This document shows positions 1 through 9,700 of a stretch of DNA of 64,000 nt, one piece after another (within the stretch, counting starts at the first letter, position 1; every line of letters begins with the position of its first letter). The notes beneath the pieces are model-generated. The model ran no database searches. It was not told the DNA's origin and was given only the letters and a program-made list of their open reading frames with translations. The DNA comes from Albidovulum marisflavi (GTDB lineage Bacteria > Pseudomonadota > Alphaproteobacteria > Rhodobacterales > Rhodobacteraceae). The stretch is from the NCBI RefSeq assembly GCF_025751435.1, contig NZ_JAOWKY010000001.1, forward strand, positions 852,001 to 916,000, written 5' to 3'. Position numbers and translations under genes: made by a program.

Positions 1-888
1 GAGGAACCAGATGCCTATGTGCGCCCCGCCGACGTCTTCGAGGAGTTCGCCGTCACCACCTATTTCGGTTACGACATCATCGGCGACCCGGACATTCGGG
101 ATGTCCTGCGGGCGAAGCTGAAGGATTCTTCCCAGCAGGCGGCCGCATGGCTGACGCGGCGCATGCAGGATCCGGATGTGCGCGACTCCATTCCCGGAAC
201 CATGGATTTCCTGGCCCGGCAAAGACAGGTGGCAGATCGGTATGGCTTGCGGCTGACCGCCTACGAGGGCGGACAGCACCTGCACCAACTCTACGCGATC
301 GAGGGGCTGAGCGAACAGGAGGTCGATCAGTTCACCGACTTCATGCGCGACTATGTGCGCAGCGCCGACATGGGGGCGCTGTACGAGGCGCTTTGGAAAG
401 GCTGGGAAAAGGTCGGGCAGGGGCCCTTCATGCAGTTTACGGAAGTGGATGGCGCGTCCAAGTGGGGATCATGGGGGCTTTATGCCTATCTCGGTGACAC
501 CACACCCCGATCGGAAGTGATCCGGAAACTTTCGGCTGACGGCGGATCGTGGTGGGGCGACGGCGGCGGGCCGCAGTTTCAGTACGGCGTGATCCGCTCT
601 GCCGGGGCGTCGGCGGGGCCGCTGATCGGCACGCCGGAAGAGGATTACCTGATCGGAGACGCTGGTGATGACAGGTTCATTCCGGGCGCCGGTTCGGACG
701 GGCTGAACGGCGGCGATGGCGACGACAGGATCGTGCTGTCGGGCGTTGCGCAGGACTACAGCGCGCATCCACATGGAGAGGGCCTGCTGCTGTCCGGACC
801 CGAGGGCGACGACTATCTGGTTGATATCGAAACCGCCGAATTCGCGAACGGGCAGACCCTACCCGTGACCGATCTGATCCGACAGTGA
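1..888 (+). CDS. C-terminal part of secreted RTX-repeat (calcium-binding) protein, 5' truncated by window edge
   Basis: The frame is open from the first base, so the gene starts upstream and only about 295 C-terminal residues are seen. The first two thirds are aromatic- and Gly-rich with a YEGGQH motif, which I associate with cellulose-binding-like secreted proteins of polysaccharide loci (weak family memory). Nucleotides about 631-740 encode three to four degenerate RTX nonapeptides (GDAGDDRF, GAGSDGLNG, GDGDDRIVL), the calcium-binding beta-roll typical of type I secreted proteins. The end DIETAEFANGQTL resembles the C-terminal caps of RTX adhesins and hydrolases. Neighbouring glycosyltransferases suggest a role at the cell surface or in the exopolysaccharide matrix. 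RTX assignment is firm; enzyme class is unknown. Confidence 0.75.
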   Translation, partial: EEPDAYVRPADVFEEFAVTTYFGYDIIGDPDIRDVLRAKLKDSSQQAAAWLTRRMQDPDVRDSIPGTMDFLARQRQVADRYGLRLTAYEGGQHLHQLYAIEGLSEQEVDQFTDFMRDYVRSADMGALYEALWKGWEKVGQGPFMQFTEVDGASKWGSWGLYAYLGDTTPRSEVIRKLSADGGSWWGDGGGPQFQYGVIRSAGASAGPLIGTPEEDYLIGDAGDDRFIPGAGSDGLNGGDGDDRIVLSGVAQDYSAHPHGEGLLLSGPEGDDYLVDIETAEFANGQTLPVTDLIRQ

Positions 889-1057
889 GTCGTTTCGCGT
901 TGCCCGACAATCACGACCCAAACCGGTTTTCGGGCGTGATGGTGACGGTCTTGCCCAGTGCCAGCTCTTGCCGCCGCCGCCAGTCGATGCGGTGCCGTTC
1001 CCATTCCACCACCGTGACGATACGCTGCGGCAGCGCAGCTTGAAGGGCCTCCGCAGC

Positions 1058-1906
1058 ATGACTGGCCAACCCTCGGACGCAACGCTCAGCGTCATCATAT
1101 CTGCCTGTAACGAGGAACGCTACATCGGCGCTTGCCTGGCTTCGTTGCTGGCGCAGGCACCCGTCGCCGCGGAGGTGGAGGTCATCGTTTCCGCCAACGC
1201 CTGTACCGACCGGACAGAGGAGATCGTGGAAAAGCATGTGGCGCGCTTCGCAGCGCGGGGCTGGACGGTGACCTGCCTGTCCAGTCCCCTGCCGGGCAAA
1301 CCGGGCGCGCTGAATCGCGCGGATGCTGCGGCGAATGGAACGATGCGCGCCTATCTGGATGCCGACATCGTCTGCGAGCCGGACCTGTTGCGGCAAGTGG
1401 TTCAGGCGCTGGCGCAAGATCGCCCGCTTTACGCAACCGGGCGCCTGACGGTGGCGCGGGCAAGGTCATGGCTGACGCGGGCCTACGCCCGGCTCTGGTG
1501 CCGCCTTCCCTTCATGAAAAGCGGGGCTGTCGGTGCCGGATTCTTCGCCGTCAACGCAGCAGGCCGCGCCCGGTGGGGCGCCTTTCCCGACATCATATCC
1601 GACGACACCTTCGTCCGGCTTCAGTTCGCGCCCGAAGAGCGCGTTGAGGTCGCTGCACGCTTCCACTGGCCGATGGCCGAGGGGCTGCGCAACCTAGTGC
1701 GCGTCCGACGACGCCAGGATGCCGGCGTGGCCGAGATCGCGCGGCTTTACCCCGCCATCCTCGCGAACGAAGGCAAGGCGGGTCTGGGCGCGGCCGATAC
1801 CTTGAAGCTGGCGATGACCGATCCGATCGCCTTCGCTGTCTATTCCACCGTTCACGTGCTGGTGCGGACGCGTCCGCAGGGCAACGAGTGGAGCCGAGGG
1901 CGATGA
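1058..1906 (+). CDS. Glycosyltransferase family 2
   Basis: About 282 residues with a GT-A fold: N-terminal LSVIISACNEERYI nucleotide-sugar motif, a DxD-type metal site in YLDADIVCEPD, and an acidic acceptor-site motif SDDTFVRLQF. It should transfer a sugar from a nucleotide donor to a lipid-linked or protein acceptor at the cytoplasmic membrane face. The frame is open further upstream, to 968, but that extension (Pro/His/Arg-rich) does not look like GT2 sequence; the ATG at 1058 starts directly before the conserved domain. No strong Shine-Dalgarno is seen. It lies about 170 bases after the RTX gene on the same strand. Donor and acceptor cannot be told from sequence. Confidence 0.85.
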   Translation: MTGQPSDATLSVIISACNEERYIGACLASLLAQAPVAAEVEVIVSANACTDRTEEIVEKHVARFAARGWTVTCLSSPLPGKPGALNRADAAANGTMRAYLDADIVCEPDLLRQVVQALAQDRPLYATGRLTVARARSWLTRAYARLWCRLPFMKSGAVGAGFFAVNAAGRARWGAFPDIISDDTFVRLQFAPEERVEVAARFHWPMAEGLRNLVRVRRRQDAGVAEIARLYPAILANEGKAGLGAADTLKLAMTDPIAFAVYSTVHVLVRTRPQGNEWSRGR

Positions 1907-2001
1907 GTGGGCGCGGGGCATGCGGGGCAGTCCAGATCGACCGCCGCCCGGCCCCGCCCGATTGGAAAAAACGCCGGGAAGCGCGCTTGCCGGAGAGGCC
2001 G

Positions 2002-2035
2002 AAAACACCGAAACTTGGTCCATGGCTGGTGTTTT
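2002..2035. repeat. 8-bp inverted repeat (AAAACACC / GGTGTTTT)
   Basis: Perfect 8-bp arms at 2002-2009 and 2028-2035 with an 18-base spacer; the right arm ends in TTTT. It lies about 95 bases after the GT2 stop and about 160 bases before the WecG-type gene. It could be a weak intrinsic terminator or an operator. The spacer also contains CCATGG. Confidence 0.4.
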
Positions 2036-2165
2036 GAGTCCATCGGAGCGTTGTGCGAGTGCAAGGGGTTGAAATGCATCATCATTCGGTACCACGCGTT
2101 CGACCGCCGTGGATTTCCCAGCCAGACCGGCGGCGCGGCCGACTCGAGAATCAGTGCATTTTGGT

Positions 2166-2197
2166 GAACAGTTTCGTCGAAAAGGGGGAAACTGTTC
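2166..2197 (+). promoter_or_regulatory. 9-bp inverted repeat enclosing the ribosome binding site of the WecG-type gene
   Basis: GAACAGTTT at 2166-2174 and AAACTGTTC at 2189-2197 are perfect reverse complements separated by 14 bases, and the right arm abuts the ATG at 2198. The likely Shine-Dalgarno AAAGGGGG (2181-2188) lies in the loop, with the start codon immediately after the stem. This could be a translational control hairpin or a DNA operator. Geometry is seen directly; function is inferred. Confidence 0.45.
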
Positions 2198-3007
2198 ATG
2201 TATAAGGCGCTGGAGCACGGCCTTTCTCGTGGCGAGTTTCTGGGGGCGCCCTTCCATCTCGTCGACATGGATCGCGCGCTGGCTCTGGCGAACCGCGCCA
2301 TGCGCGACAGGCAGCGCCTTCAGCATTCCGACATCAACGTCGCCAAGATCATCCAGATGCGCGCGGACCCGAACCTGGCCCGTTACGTGCGCGAGAGCGA
2401 CATCGTCTGCATCGATGGCGCGGGCGTCATGCTGGGGTGCCGCCTGCTGGGCATCCCCACCGGCGGGCGCGTGACCGGCGTCGATCTTATGATGCGCACG
2501 TTGGACCTGTGCGAGCGTGCCGGCTTCAGACCCTATTTCCTGGGCGCCCGCCAGGAGGTGGTCGAGACTGTGGCAGAGCGGCTTGGCAAGTCCCATCCGG
2601 GCCTCAAGATCGCCGGATACCGCAACGGATATTTCACCAAGCAGGACGAAGCGGCGATCGTTGCGGAGATCCGGGCCTCGGGGGCGAACTGCCTGTTCGT
2701 CGGCATAACCAGCCCGATCAAGGAACGCTTCCTGTTCGATCACCGCGATGCCCTTGGCGTCCCCTTCCAGATTGGCGTGGGCGGCGCCTTCGACGTGCTG
2801 GCCGGCAAGGTGCGGCGGGCGCCAAGGTTCGTGCAGGTTATCGGCATGGAGTGGTTGTTCCGGGCCCTGCAGGAGCCCCGCCGCCTGTTCTGGCGTTATC
2901 TTTCTACAAACACTCGGTTCGGTATGCTTCTTCTGGGGGCGTTCATGCGCAAGCTGGCACAGCCGTCCCGCAATGATCAAAACGAACAACGGCCGCCTGC
3001 ATCATGA
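2198..3007 (+). CDS. WecG/TagA/CpsF family glycosyltransferase
   Basis: A 269-residue member of the GT26 family, which adds N-acetylmannosamine or a related sugar to undecaprenyl-linked intermediates of surface polysaccharides. Family landmarks: an early HSDINVAKI segment, the IDGAGVML donor-site motif, YFLGARQ, FVGITSPIKE, and the VGVGGAFDVLAGKVRRAP block followed by GMEWLFRALQEPRRLFWRY. The C-terminal basic-amphipathic stretch fits peripheral membrane binding. Its stop overlaps the next start (ATGA), coupling it to a UDP-GlcNAc 2-epimerase, the enzyme that makes UDP-ManNAc. That pairing supports ManNAc transfer. The start ATG is set by a GGGGG Shine-Dalgarno 10-14 bases upstream. Confidence 0.93.
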   Translation: MYKALEHGLSRGEFLGAPFHLVDMDRALALANRAMRDRQRLQHSDINVAKIIQMRADPNLARYVRESDIVCIDGAGVMLGCRLLGIPTGGRVTGVDLMMRTLDLCERAGFRPYFLGARQEVVETVAERLGKSHPGLKIAGYRNGYFTKQDEAAIVAEIRASGANCLFVGITSPIKERFLFDHRDALGVPFQIGVGGAFDVLAGKVRRAPRFVQVIGMEWLFRALQEPRRLFWRYLSTNTRFGMLLLGAFMRKLAQPSRNDQNEQRPPAS

Positions 3008-4155
3008 AAATTCTCGTCGTCTTCGGAACCCGGCCTGAGGCCATCAAGTGCTTTCCCGTCGTCGAGGAACTCAGGACCCGCCGGGGCGTTCAGGTGATCG
3101 CCTGCACGACGGCCCAGCATCGCCACATCCTTGACCAGGTGATGCAACTTGTCGGCCTTGTGCCGGACATCGACCTTCACCTGATGCGCGATAAGCCCAC
3201 GCTGACGGACATCACCACCGACGTCCTTCACCGGATCGGCGAAGTGCTTGAGAAAGAGCGACCCGACCGCGTCCTGGTGCAGGGCGACACGACCACCGCC
3301 ATGGCGACGGCGATGGCCGCCTTCTACCGCGGCATTCCCGTCGGTCACATCGAGGCCGGCCTCAGGACCGACACGATCCTCTCGCCCTGGCCGGAAGAGG
3401 CCAACCGCCGCATCGTCAGCGTCATCGCCGACATGCATTTCGCCCCGACAGCGGCGGCGCGCGACAACCTGCTGCGCGAAAACATCGATCCCCGGACGAT
3501 CCACCTGACGGGGAACACGGTGATCGACGCGCTTCATTCGGTGCGCGACCGGCTTGCAGCGGCCGAGGTGTCGCCGCTGCCGGATCACCCCAAGCTTCGC
3601 GCGCTTCTTGATCAGGGGCGCCGGCTGATCCTGATGACCGCTCACCGGCGTGAAAACTGGGGCGACGGCATCGACGCGATCTGCCGCGCTGCCCGCGAAC
3701 TGGCCGATCGCGGCGACGTCGTCGTCGCACTGCCGGTGCATCCCAACCCGCGCGTGTCCGTGCCGGTGCGTGCGGCCTTGGGCGAGCATCCCGCGATCTG
3801 CCTTCTTGAACCGCTCGATTATGCTGAATTCGTGGCCATGCTGGGCCGGTCCGTGATCGTGCTGACGGACAGTGGCGGCGTGCAGGAAGAAGCTCCGGCC
3901 CTGGGCAAGCCCGTCCTGGTACTGCGCGACACGACCGAACGGCCCGAGGGGGTTGAGGCCGGATGCGCCCGGCTGATCGGCCTGAACAGCGGCCGCATCG
4001 TCGCGGAGGCCGCCCGGCTTCTGGACGACGCCGAGGCCTATCGCGCGATGAGCAGGGTTGCCAATCCTTACGGCGACGGCACGGCAGCCCGGCAGATCGC
4101 GGATGCGATCCTGGCCGGTGCCGTGCAATCAAGATCGCGCGCATTCGGAACCTGA
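3004..4155 (+). CDS. wecB: UDP-N-acetylglucosamine 2-epimerase (non-hydrolysing)
   Basis: 383 residues, normal family length. It interconverts UDP-GlcNAc and UDP-ManNAc in the cytoplasm. Family motifs in order: GTRPEAIKCFPV at the N-terminus, VQGDTTTAMA, GHIEAGLRT, PWPEEANRR, TAHRRENWGDGI, PVHPNP, TDSGGVQEEAPALGKPVLVL and TERPEGVEAG. It starts inside the stop of the WecG-type gene, so both are probably translated together and feed UDP-ManNAc into the same polysaccharide or glycolipid. It is followed immediately by the toroid gene. Confidence 0.95.
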   Translation: MKILVVFGTRPEAIKCFPVVEELRTRRGVQVIACTTAQHRHILDQVMQLVGLVPDIDLHLMRDKPTLTDITTDVLHRIGEVLEKERPDRVLVQGDTTTAMATAMAAFYRGIPVGHIEAGLRTDTILSPWPEEANRRIVSVIADMHFAPTAAARDNLLRENIDPRTIHLTGNTVIDALHSVRDRLAAAEVSPLPDHPKLRALLDQGRRLILMTAHRRENWGDGIDAICRAARELADRGDVVVALPVHPNPRVSVPVRAALGEHPAICLLEPLDYAEFVAMLGRSVIVLTDSGGVQEEAPALGKPVLVLRDTTERPEGVEAGCARLIGLNSGRIVAEAARLLDDAEAYRAMSRVANPYGDGTAARQIADAILAGAVQSRSRAFGT

Positions 4156-5343
4156 GTGGCGGGGGCGGCGGTGATCTTGCATTTTCTGGGCAGGGCTCTG
4201 TCCGACACGGCGTCCGGCCTTCGTCCCATTCTTGCGGCCCGCCCCGAGGACACGGACCATGCCGCGCACCTGACCGCTGGCGCCAACTGGCTCTTGCGGT
4301 CCATCGATGCCTGCGGCGGTGAGGCATCGTCCAAGGGGTATCGCTTCCTGCGGGGCTGGATGCCCCCCTATCCCGAAACCACGGGCTACATCATTCCCAC
4401 GTTGCTGGCGCTTGGTGACCGCTTTGCACAGGCGCGCTATGCTGACGCCGCTGGACGCATGGGACAGTGGCTGACCGGCGTGCAGCGCCCCGACGGCGGA
4501 TTCGCGGGATACGAGCTGGGCCTTCGGGACGAACCGGATGTGTTCGACACGGGGATGATCCTGTTGGGCTTCAACGCGCTGCTGCGGCGTTCGCCCACGC
4601 CCGAAATCCGCGCATCGGCGAAACGGGCGGCGGACTTCCTTCGCGAAGCGCTTGACCAAGAGGGGGCTTTCGCGCGGCACGTCAGTCACCGGATGCTTCA
4701 TGCCTACAATGTGCGCTCTGCCTGGGCGCTCGTGGCCTATGGCCGGATTGCCGGGGATGCGGGGGCCGAGGCCGCGGGTCTTGCCAATGCCGACTGGGTC
4801 CTTGCCCATCAGCAGCCCAACGGGTTCTTCACGCAGAATGCCTTCAAGCCAGGCGGAAACGCCAACACGCACGGTACCGCCTATGTGATGCGCGGGCTGT
4901 TCCAGATTCACCAGCTGACAGGTCGGCGCGACATCCTGGAAAGCGTCGTCCGCGCCGCCGACCCGCTTGCCGATGCCTATGACCGCCACGGCTGGCTTGC
5001 GGCCGAACTGGGCCCCGACTGGGGGTTCAGATCAAGGCACATCTGCCTGACGGGCTGCGCGCAGATCGCCATCGTCTTTCTGCGCCTTGCCGCCGCGACC
5101 GGCAACGAACGTTACGTTCCCCTGGCCGAGCGTCTGATCGCGCAAGTCGCAGCCACCCAGGCGCTGAAGGGCACGATGCGCCACAGCGGCGCGATCGCGG
5201 GATCCTATCCGATCCAGGGCGCCTACGCGCCGCTTCAGTATCCGAACTGGGCGACCAAGTTCTTCGTCGATGCGCTGCTTGAAAGGGAGCGCTGGCACAA
5301 GGGCGACCGGGCACTGCCGGAAGCAGAGCTTTTCGCGGGTTAG
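4156..5343 (+). CDS. Alpha/alpha-toroid protein (squalene-cyclase / six-hairpin glycosidase-like), polysaccharide locus
   Basis: 395 residues with repeated Trp/Gly-rich helical hairpins (GQWLTGVQRPDGGFAGYE, ADWVLAHQQPNGFF, an NTHGTAYVMRGLFQ segment and a final YPNWATKFFVDALL), which is the pattern of prenyltransferase/squalene-cyclase toroids and of six-hairpin glycosidases. No signal peptide or membrane segment is visible. The start is a GTG directly after the wecB stop, or the in-frame GTG at 4171. The tight linkage with wecB suggests a part in polysaccharide synthesis or trimming. I do not recognise a catalytic motif, so function is unknown. Confidence 0.75.
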   Translation: MAGAAVILHFLGRALSDTASGLRPILAARPEDTDHAAHLTAGANWLLRSIDACGGEASSKGYRFLRGWMPPYPETTGYIIPTLLALGDRFAQARYADAAGRMGQWLTGVQRPDGGFAGYELGLRDEPDVFDTGMILLGFNALLRRSPTPEIRASAKRAADFLREALDQEGAFARHVSHRMLHAYNVRSAWALVAYGRIAGDAGAEAAGLANADWVLAHQQPNGFFTQNAFKPGGNANTHGTAYVMRGLFQIHQLTGRRDILESVVRAADPLADAYDRHGWLAAELGPDWGFRSRHICLTGCAQIAIVFLRLAAATGNERYVPLAERLIAQVAATQALKGTMRHSGAIAGSYPIQGAYAPLQYPNWATKFFVDALLERERWHKGDRALPEAELFAG

Positions 5344-5395
5344 CCTTGCGGTATCAAGTCCGGAGCTTTCCCCGTCCAGCTGTCGGCGGGATCGA

Positions 5396-6394
5396 TCACT
5401 TGTATTCCATGATGCGGCTGGTTTTCCCGCGAAGTCGGCGCAGGTGATAGGTCAGCGCGCCCTGCAAGTTGCAGAACTTCGAAAGCGTAAGAAGCAGGCC
5501 CGCCTTGAACGCATTCACGGGCGCGTAGCCAATGCGGGCGAACCGCAGTGTCGCGCGGCCCCAGGACGCCGCGTAGAGAGCGGCGACCAGCAGGACAACT
5601 GGCGGGAGCCACAGCGCCCCCGCCATGGCCGCAACAGGCAAGACTGCGCCCCAGAAGACCATGCGCCGCCGCGCGGCCGAGTAAAGACCGGGGTGGAGCC
5701 CTCCGACCTGAGCAAAGGCATGGCCGGCCCGCACGTTTCGCCGCCACCATTGCCCGAAGCGGTGGATCGCCGCGTCGTGGAAGCCCATCGGTGCGTCGAT
5801 CCGCCAGATTTCCCCGCCTTCGGAAATCAGGCGCTGGCATAGGTCCGGTTCTTCGCCGGCGATCAGGTCCTCGCGAAAGCCGCCCACCGCGGCCAGGCTT
5901 CGGGCGCGCATCATGGCGATGCCCCCGCAAGCCTCGGCGCGTCCAACGGGCGTGTCCCATTCCCAGTCGCACAGCCGGTTGTAGATCGAGGCCTCGACGT
6001 CGATTTCGTGCAGCCGACCGCATACGGCGACCGCTTCGGGGGTTGCGGCGAAGAACCCGACCGCCCGGTCGATCCAGCCTGAGGCAAGGCGGCAGTCACC
6101 GTCGACGAATTGCACGAGGTCGACGCCGGGCCCAAGCGCGGCAAGGCCCGCGTTACGTGCGCGCGCCGCCGTGAAGGGGCGCGACATGTCCAGCTCGACC
6201 ACCAGGGCGCCTGCGCGGCGGGCCTCGCTGACACTCCCATCGGTCGATCCGGAATCGACGTAGACGAAGCGCGAGACATTCGTGGAAACCGACGCGAGGC
6301 AGGCCACCAGCCGTGCGCCTTCGTTCCGCCCGATCACGACGGCGGCAACAGTGGGTTGCCCGGCCCCCGATTCGATGGACTCGGTGCTGGTCAT
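5396..6394 (-). CDS. Glycosyltransferase family 2 with C-terminal membrane segments
   Basis: About 332 residues. The GT2 core shows AAVVIGRNEGARL near the N-terminus, YVDSGSTDGS, a metal-binding VDGDC and an acceptor motif EEPDLCQRL. After it come two hydrophobic segments (around FWGAVLPVAAMAGALWLPPV) and a basic C-terminus, so it is probably anchored in the inner membrane. The start is taken at the ATG at 6394 (MTSTES); the open frame continues to 6490 but that part is not GT-like. It is convergent with the toroid gene and divergent from the PKS, so it may share the 6395-6796 control region with the PKS. Confidence 0.87.
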   Translation of the reverse strand: MTSTESIESGAGQPTVAAVVIGRNEGARLVACLASVSTNVSRFVYVDSGSTDGSVSEARRAGALVVELDMSRPFTAARARNAGLAALGPGVDLVQFVDGDCRLASGWIDRAVGFFAATPEAVAVCGRLHEIDVEASIYNRLCDWEWDTPVGRAEACGGIAMMRARSLAAVGGFREDLIAGEEPDLCQRLISEGGEIWRIDAPMGFHDAAIHRFGQWWRRNVRAGHAFAQVGGLHPGLYSAARRRMVFWGAVLPVAAMAGALWLPPVVLLVAALYAASWGRATLRFARIGYAPVNAFKAGLLLTLSKFCNLQGALTYHLRRLRGKTSRIMEYK

Positions 6395-6796
6395 GGCCGC
6401 TATCGTTTCCCCTCTGGCGCCGTTCGATCTGGCGCAGTGAAGAGGCCCATGAAGGGCGCTGTCCAGCGATTTTTCCCATATGAAAAGCACTTGGCGTCAG
6501 GGCCGCCCGAATTGTCAGGCCCGCGATGGCATTGCCGCAGTGAGTCGGACCGTCGCGCTGCTGGCCTTTCGTTTCTTGCTGGGCCACAATTTGTTGTCCG
6601 CGCGGCACTGTCGGTCGGACGTCGACAACCTGACGCAGCCACAAGCAGGAAGTCCCCATGCGCCACTGCCATCGATCCAATGGAATCATGGCCTTCCGCC
6701 GAAATCCATGCGGCCGGATCCGGCATCTCCGCGCCAAAGACTTGGAGCCGATCGCCCAGATGCTAAGATTTCAACCTGAGTGGGAAGTACGAGTGA
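6395..6796. other. Divergent intergenic control region between GT2 gene and PKS
   Basis: 402 bases without a convincing gene. It should hold promoters for the minus-strand glycosyltransferase and the plus-strand biosynthetic genes. Apart from the candidate PKS promoter I see no clear lux-box, riboswitch or strong hairpin. Short frames in it lack recognisable protein features. Confidence 0.5.
6742..6769 (+). promoter_or_regulatory. Candidate sigma70-type promoter of the PKS gene
   Basis: TTGGAG (6742-6747), a 16-base spacer and TAAGAT (6764-6769) lie 28 bases before the PKS ATG. This would give a leader of about 20 bases containing GGGAAG as Shine-Dalgarno. It is a pattern match by eye only. 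Confidence 0.35.
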
Positions 6797-9700
6797 ATGG
6801 CGAATATGTCGGAAGACCCCGTGATCGGCGAGAATGACATCGCCATCGTCGGAATGGCCGCGCATCTGCCGGGTGCGGCCTCGATCGACGACTACTGGCG
6901 GAACCTGAGGGATGGCGTCGAATCCATTCGCCGCCTGACCGAAGCGGAACTTCTGGCCGCGGGCGAAAACCCTGCACGGATGCGCGCGCCGAACTATGTC
7001 CCCGCCGCCGCCACGCTCGAGGGCTTCGAACGCTTCGACGCCGACTTTTTCGGCCTGTCGCCGAAGGAAGCGGCGATCATGGACCCGCAGCACCGCCAGT
7101 TCCTGGAAACCGCCTGGGAGGCAATGGAGAATGCCGGCCACATGCCCGAGGGTTTCGAGGGCCCGATCGGCGTCTACGCAGGCTGCGGGATGGGCAGCTA
7201 TTTCTATTTCAACCTCTGCTCGAACCCGGATCTGGTCAGATCCACGGGCATGTTCCTGTTGCGGCACACCGGAAACGACAAGGATTTCCTGTCCACCCGC
7301 GTCAGCCACATCTTCAACCTGACCGGGCCCAGCCTGTCGGTGCAGACTGCATGTTCGACCTCTCTGGTGGCGGTGCACATGGCGTCGCAGGCTCTGCTGA
7401 ACGGCGAATGCGACATGGCGCTGGCCGGCGGTGTGACGATCGAGATCCCCCATGCCCGCGGCTACCTTCATGCCGAGGGCGAGGTGCTGTCGCCCGATGG
7501 GCATTGCCATGCCTTCGACCACCGCGCGCAGGGAACCGTTTTCGGCTCGGGCGCGGGCTGTGTCGTGCTGCGCCGGCTCAAGGATGCGGTCGCGGACGGA
7601 GATCACGTCTGGGCAGTGATCAAGGCCAGCGCGATCAACAACGACGGCTCCGACAAGGCGGGATACCTGGCGCCCTCGGTCGATGGACAGGCCCGCGCCG
7701 TGGCCGAGGCTCATGCCGTCGCCGGTGTCGGCGCGGACACGATCGGCTATGTGGAGTGTCACGGCACCGGCACCTATCTGGGTGACCCGATCGAGGTCGC
7801 GGCCTTGACCCAAGCCTTCCGCAATACGACCGACAAGGCCGGATATTGCCGCATCGGGTCGGTCAAGACCAACATCGGCCACCTGGACACCGCTGCGGGC
7901 GTTGCCAGCCTGATCAAGACGTCGCTTGCGCTGCACCATCGGCAGCTTCCGCCCTCGCTTGGGTATGAAAAGCCCAATCCGGCCATAGACTTCGAAACCT
8001 CGCCCTTCCGCGTGAACGACCGGCTCAGCGATTTCCCGGCACTGGGCGCGCCGCGCCGGGCCGGCGTCAACAGCCTGGGCGTCGGCGGCACCAACGCCCA
8101 TGCCGTGCTGGAAGAGGCACCCATCCGCCCCGCCTCCGAAGACAGCGACTGGCCGTTCCATCTGCTGGTGCTGTCCGCCCGGTCCCGGTCCGCGCTTGAC
8201 GAGGCCAGCCAAAACCTTGCCGCGCACCTGCGGGCGCATCCCGAACAGCCGCTGGCTGACATCGCCTGGACGCTGAAGGAAGGCCGCCGCGCGTTCGACC
8301 GACGCCGCGTTGTCGTGGCCGAGACGCATGAGGAAGCCGTCAAACTGTTGGAAAGCGGCGAGCCGCGGCGCGTCTTCACCCATGCGCATATTGGCGACAA
8401 TCCCGAGATCGTGTTCATGTTCCCGGGTGGCGGCGCGCAATACGCCGGCATGGCGCGCGACCTTTATGAAACCGAACCGGTCTTCCGCGAATGGATGGAC
8501 AGGGGCATCGACCACCTGCAGCCCAAGCTTGACTACGACCTGCGCGCGCTTTGGCTGCCCACGGCCGATGGCCACGACGAGGCGGCCGAGCGATTGAAGC
8601 GCCCCTCGGTGCAATTGCCGTTGATCATGATCACCGAATACGCGCTGGCGCAGCTGTGGATCAGCTGGGGCGTCGAACCTGCGGTTCTTGTCGGCCATTC
8701 CATGGGGGAAAACACCGCCGCCTGCCTGGCGGGCGTCATGTCGTTCGAAGACTGCATCGGTCTTGTCCATCTGCGCGGCCAGCTGTTCGACACCATCGCG
8801 CCGGGCGGAATGCTGTCGGTGCCCATGAGCGCGGCACAGCTTGCGCCGATGCTGGGGCCCGATCTGGACATGGCCTCGGTCAATGCGCCGGATCTGTGCG
8901 TGGTTTCCGGCCCCCAGGCCGCCCTTGACGAGCTGGAAAAGACCCTGCGCGCGCACGAGTTTGAGCCGCAGCGGGTTCAGATCGACATCGCCGCCCATTC
9001 GCGGATGCTTGCGCCGATCCTTGAGCGGTTCGGCGACTACCTGCGCGCGATCCGGCTTTCCGAGCCGCGGCTTCCGATCATTTCGAACCGTAGCGGCAAG
9101 CTGCTGAGCGCGGTCGAGGCAACGGACCCCGGCTATTGGGTTCAGCACCTGCGCAACACCGTCATGTTCGCCGATTGCGCGGTAACGCTGATGGAAAAGC
9201 CGGGCCGGGTCTACCTTGAGGTCGGGCCGGGCCGCGCGCTGTCGTCGCTGATCCAGGCGAACGGCGTGCCGGCGAACCAGGTCCTGTCGTCGCTGCGCCA
9301 CCCCGACCACGAGCTTGCCGACGACATCTGGTTCATGACCACCATTGGCCGTCTGTGGGCGCTTGGCGTCCCCGTCGACTGGGCGCCGATCTGGGGCGAG
9401 GCCCGGCGCAATCGCCTGCCGCTTCCGACCTATCCCTTCCAGCGCCAACCCTACTTCATCGAGCCCGGCCATGCGGAACCGGTCGCGGAAGAAGCCTGGC
9501 CGGAACGGATCAAGGACATCGTCGACTGGGGCTGGAAGCCGCACTGGCGCCCGCGCGCCGCCGATTGCGAGGCGGAAGCCGACCAGCTTGCCGAGGCCAC
9601 CCGCCACGACTGGCTTGTCTTTGCCGACGACGTCGGGCTTTCTGACAGGATCGTGGCGCGGCTGCGCGGGGCAGGTCACAGGGCGGTCGAGGTCCGGGTG

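Noticed and set aside
968-1057. N-terminal extension of the first GT2 protein
   Set aside because: Pro/His/Arg-rich, not part of the GT-A fold, and no ribosome site.
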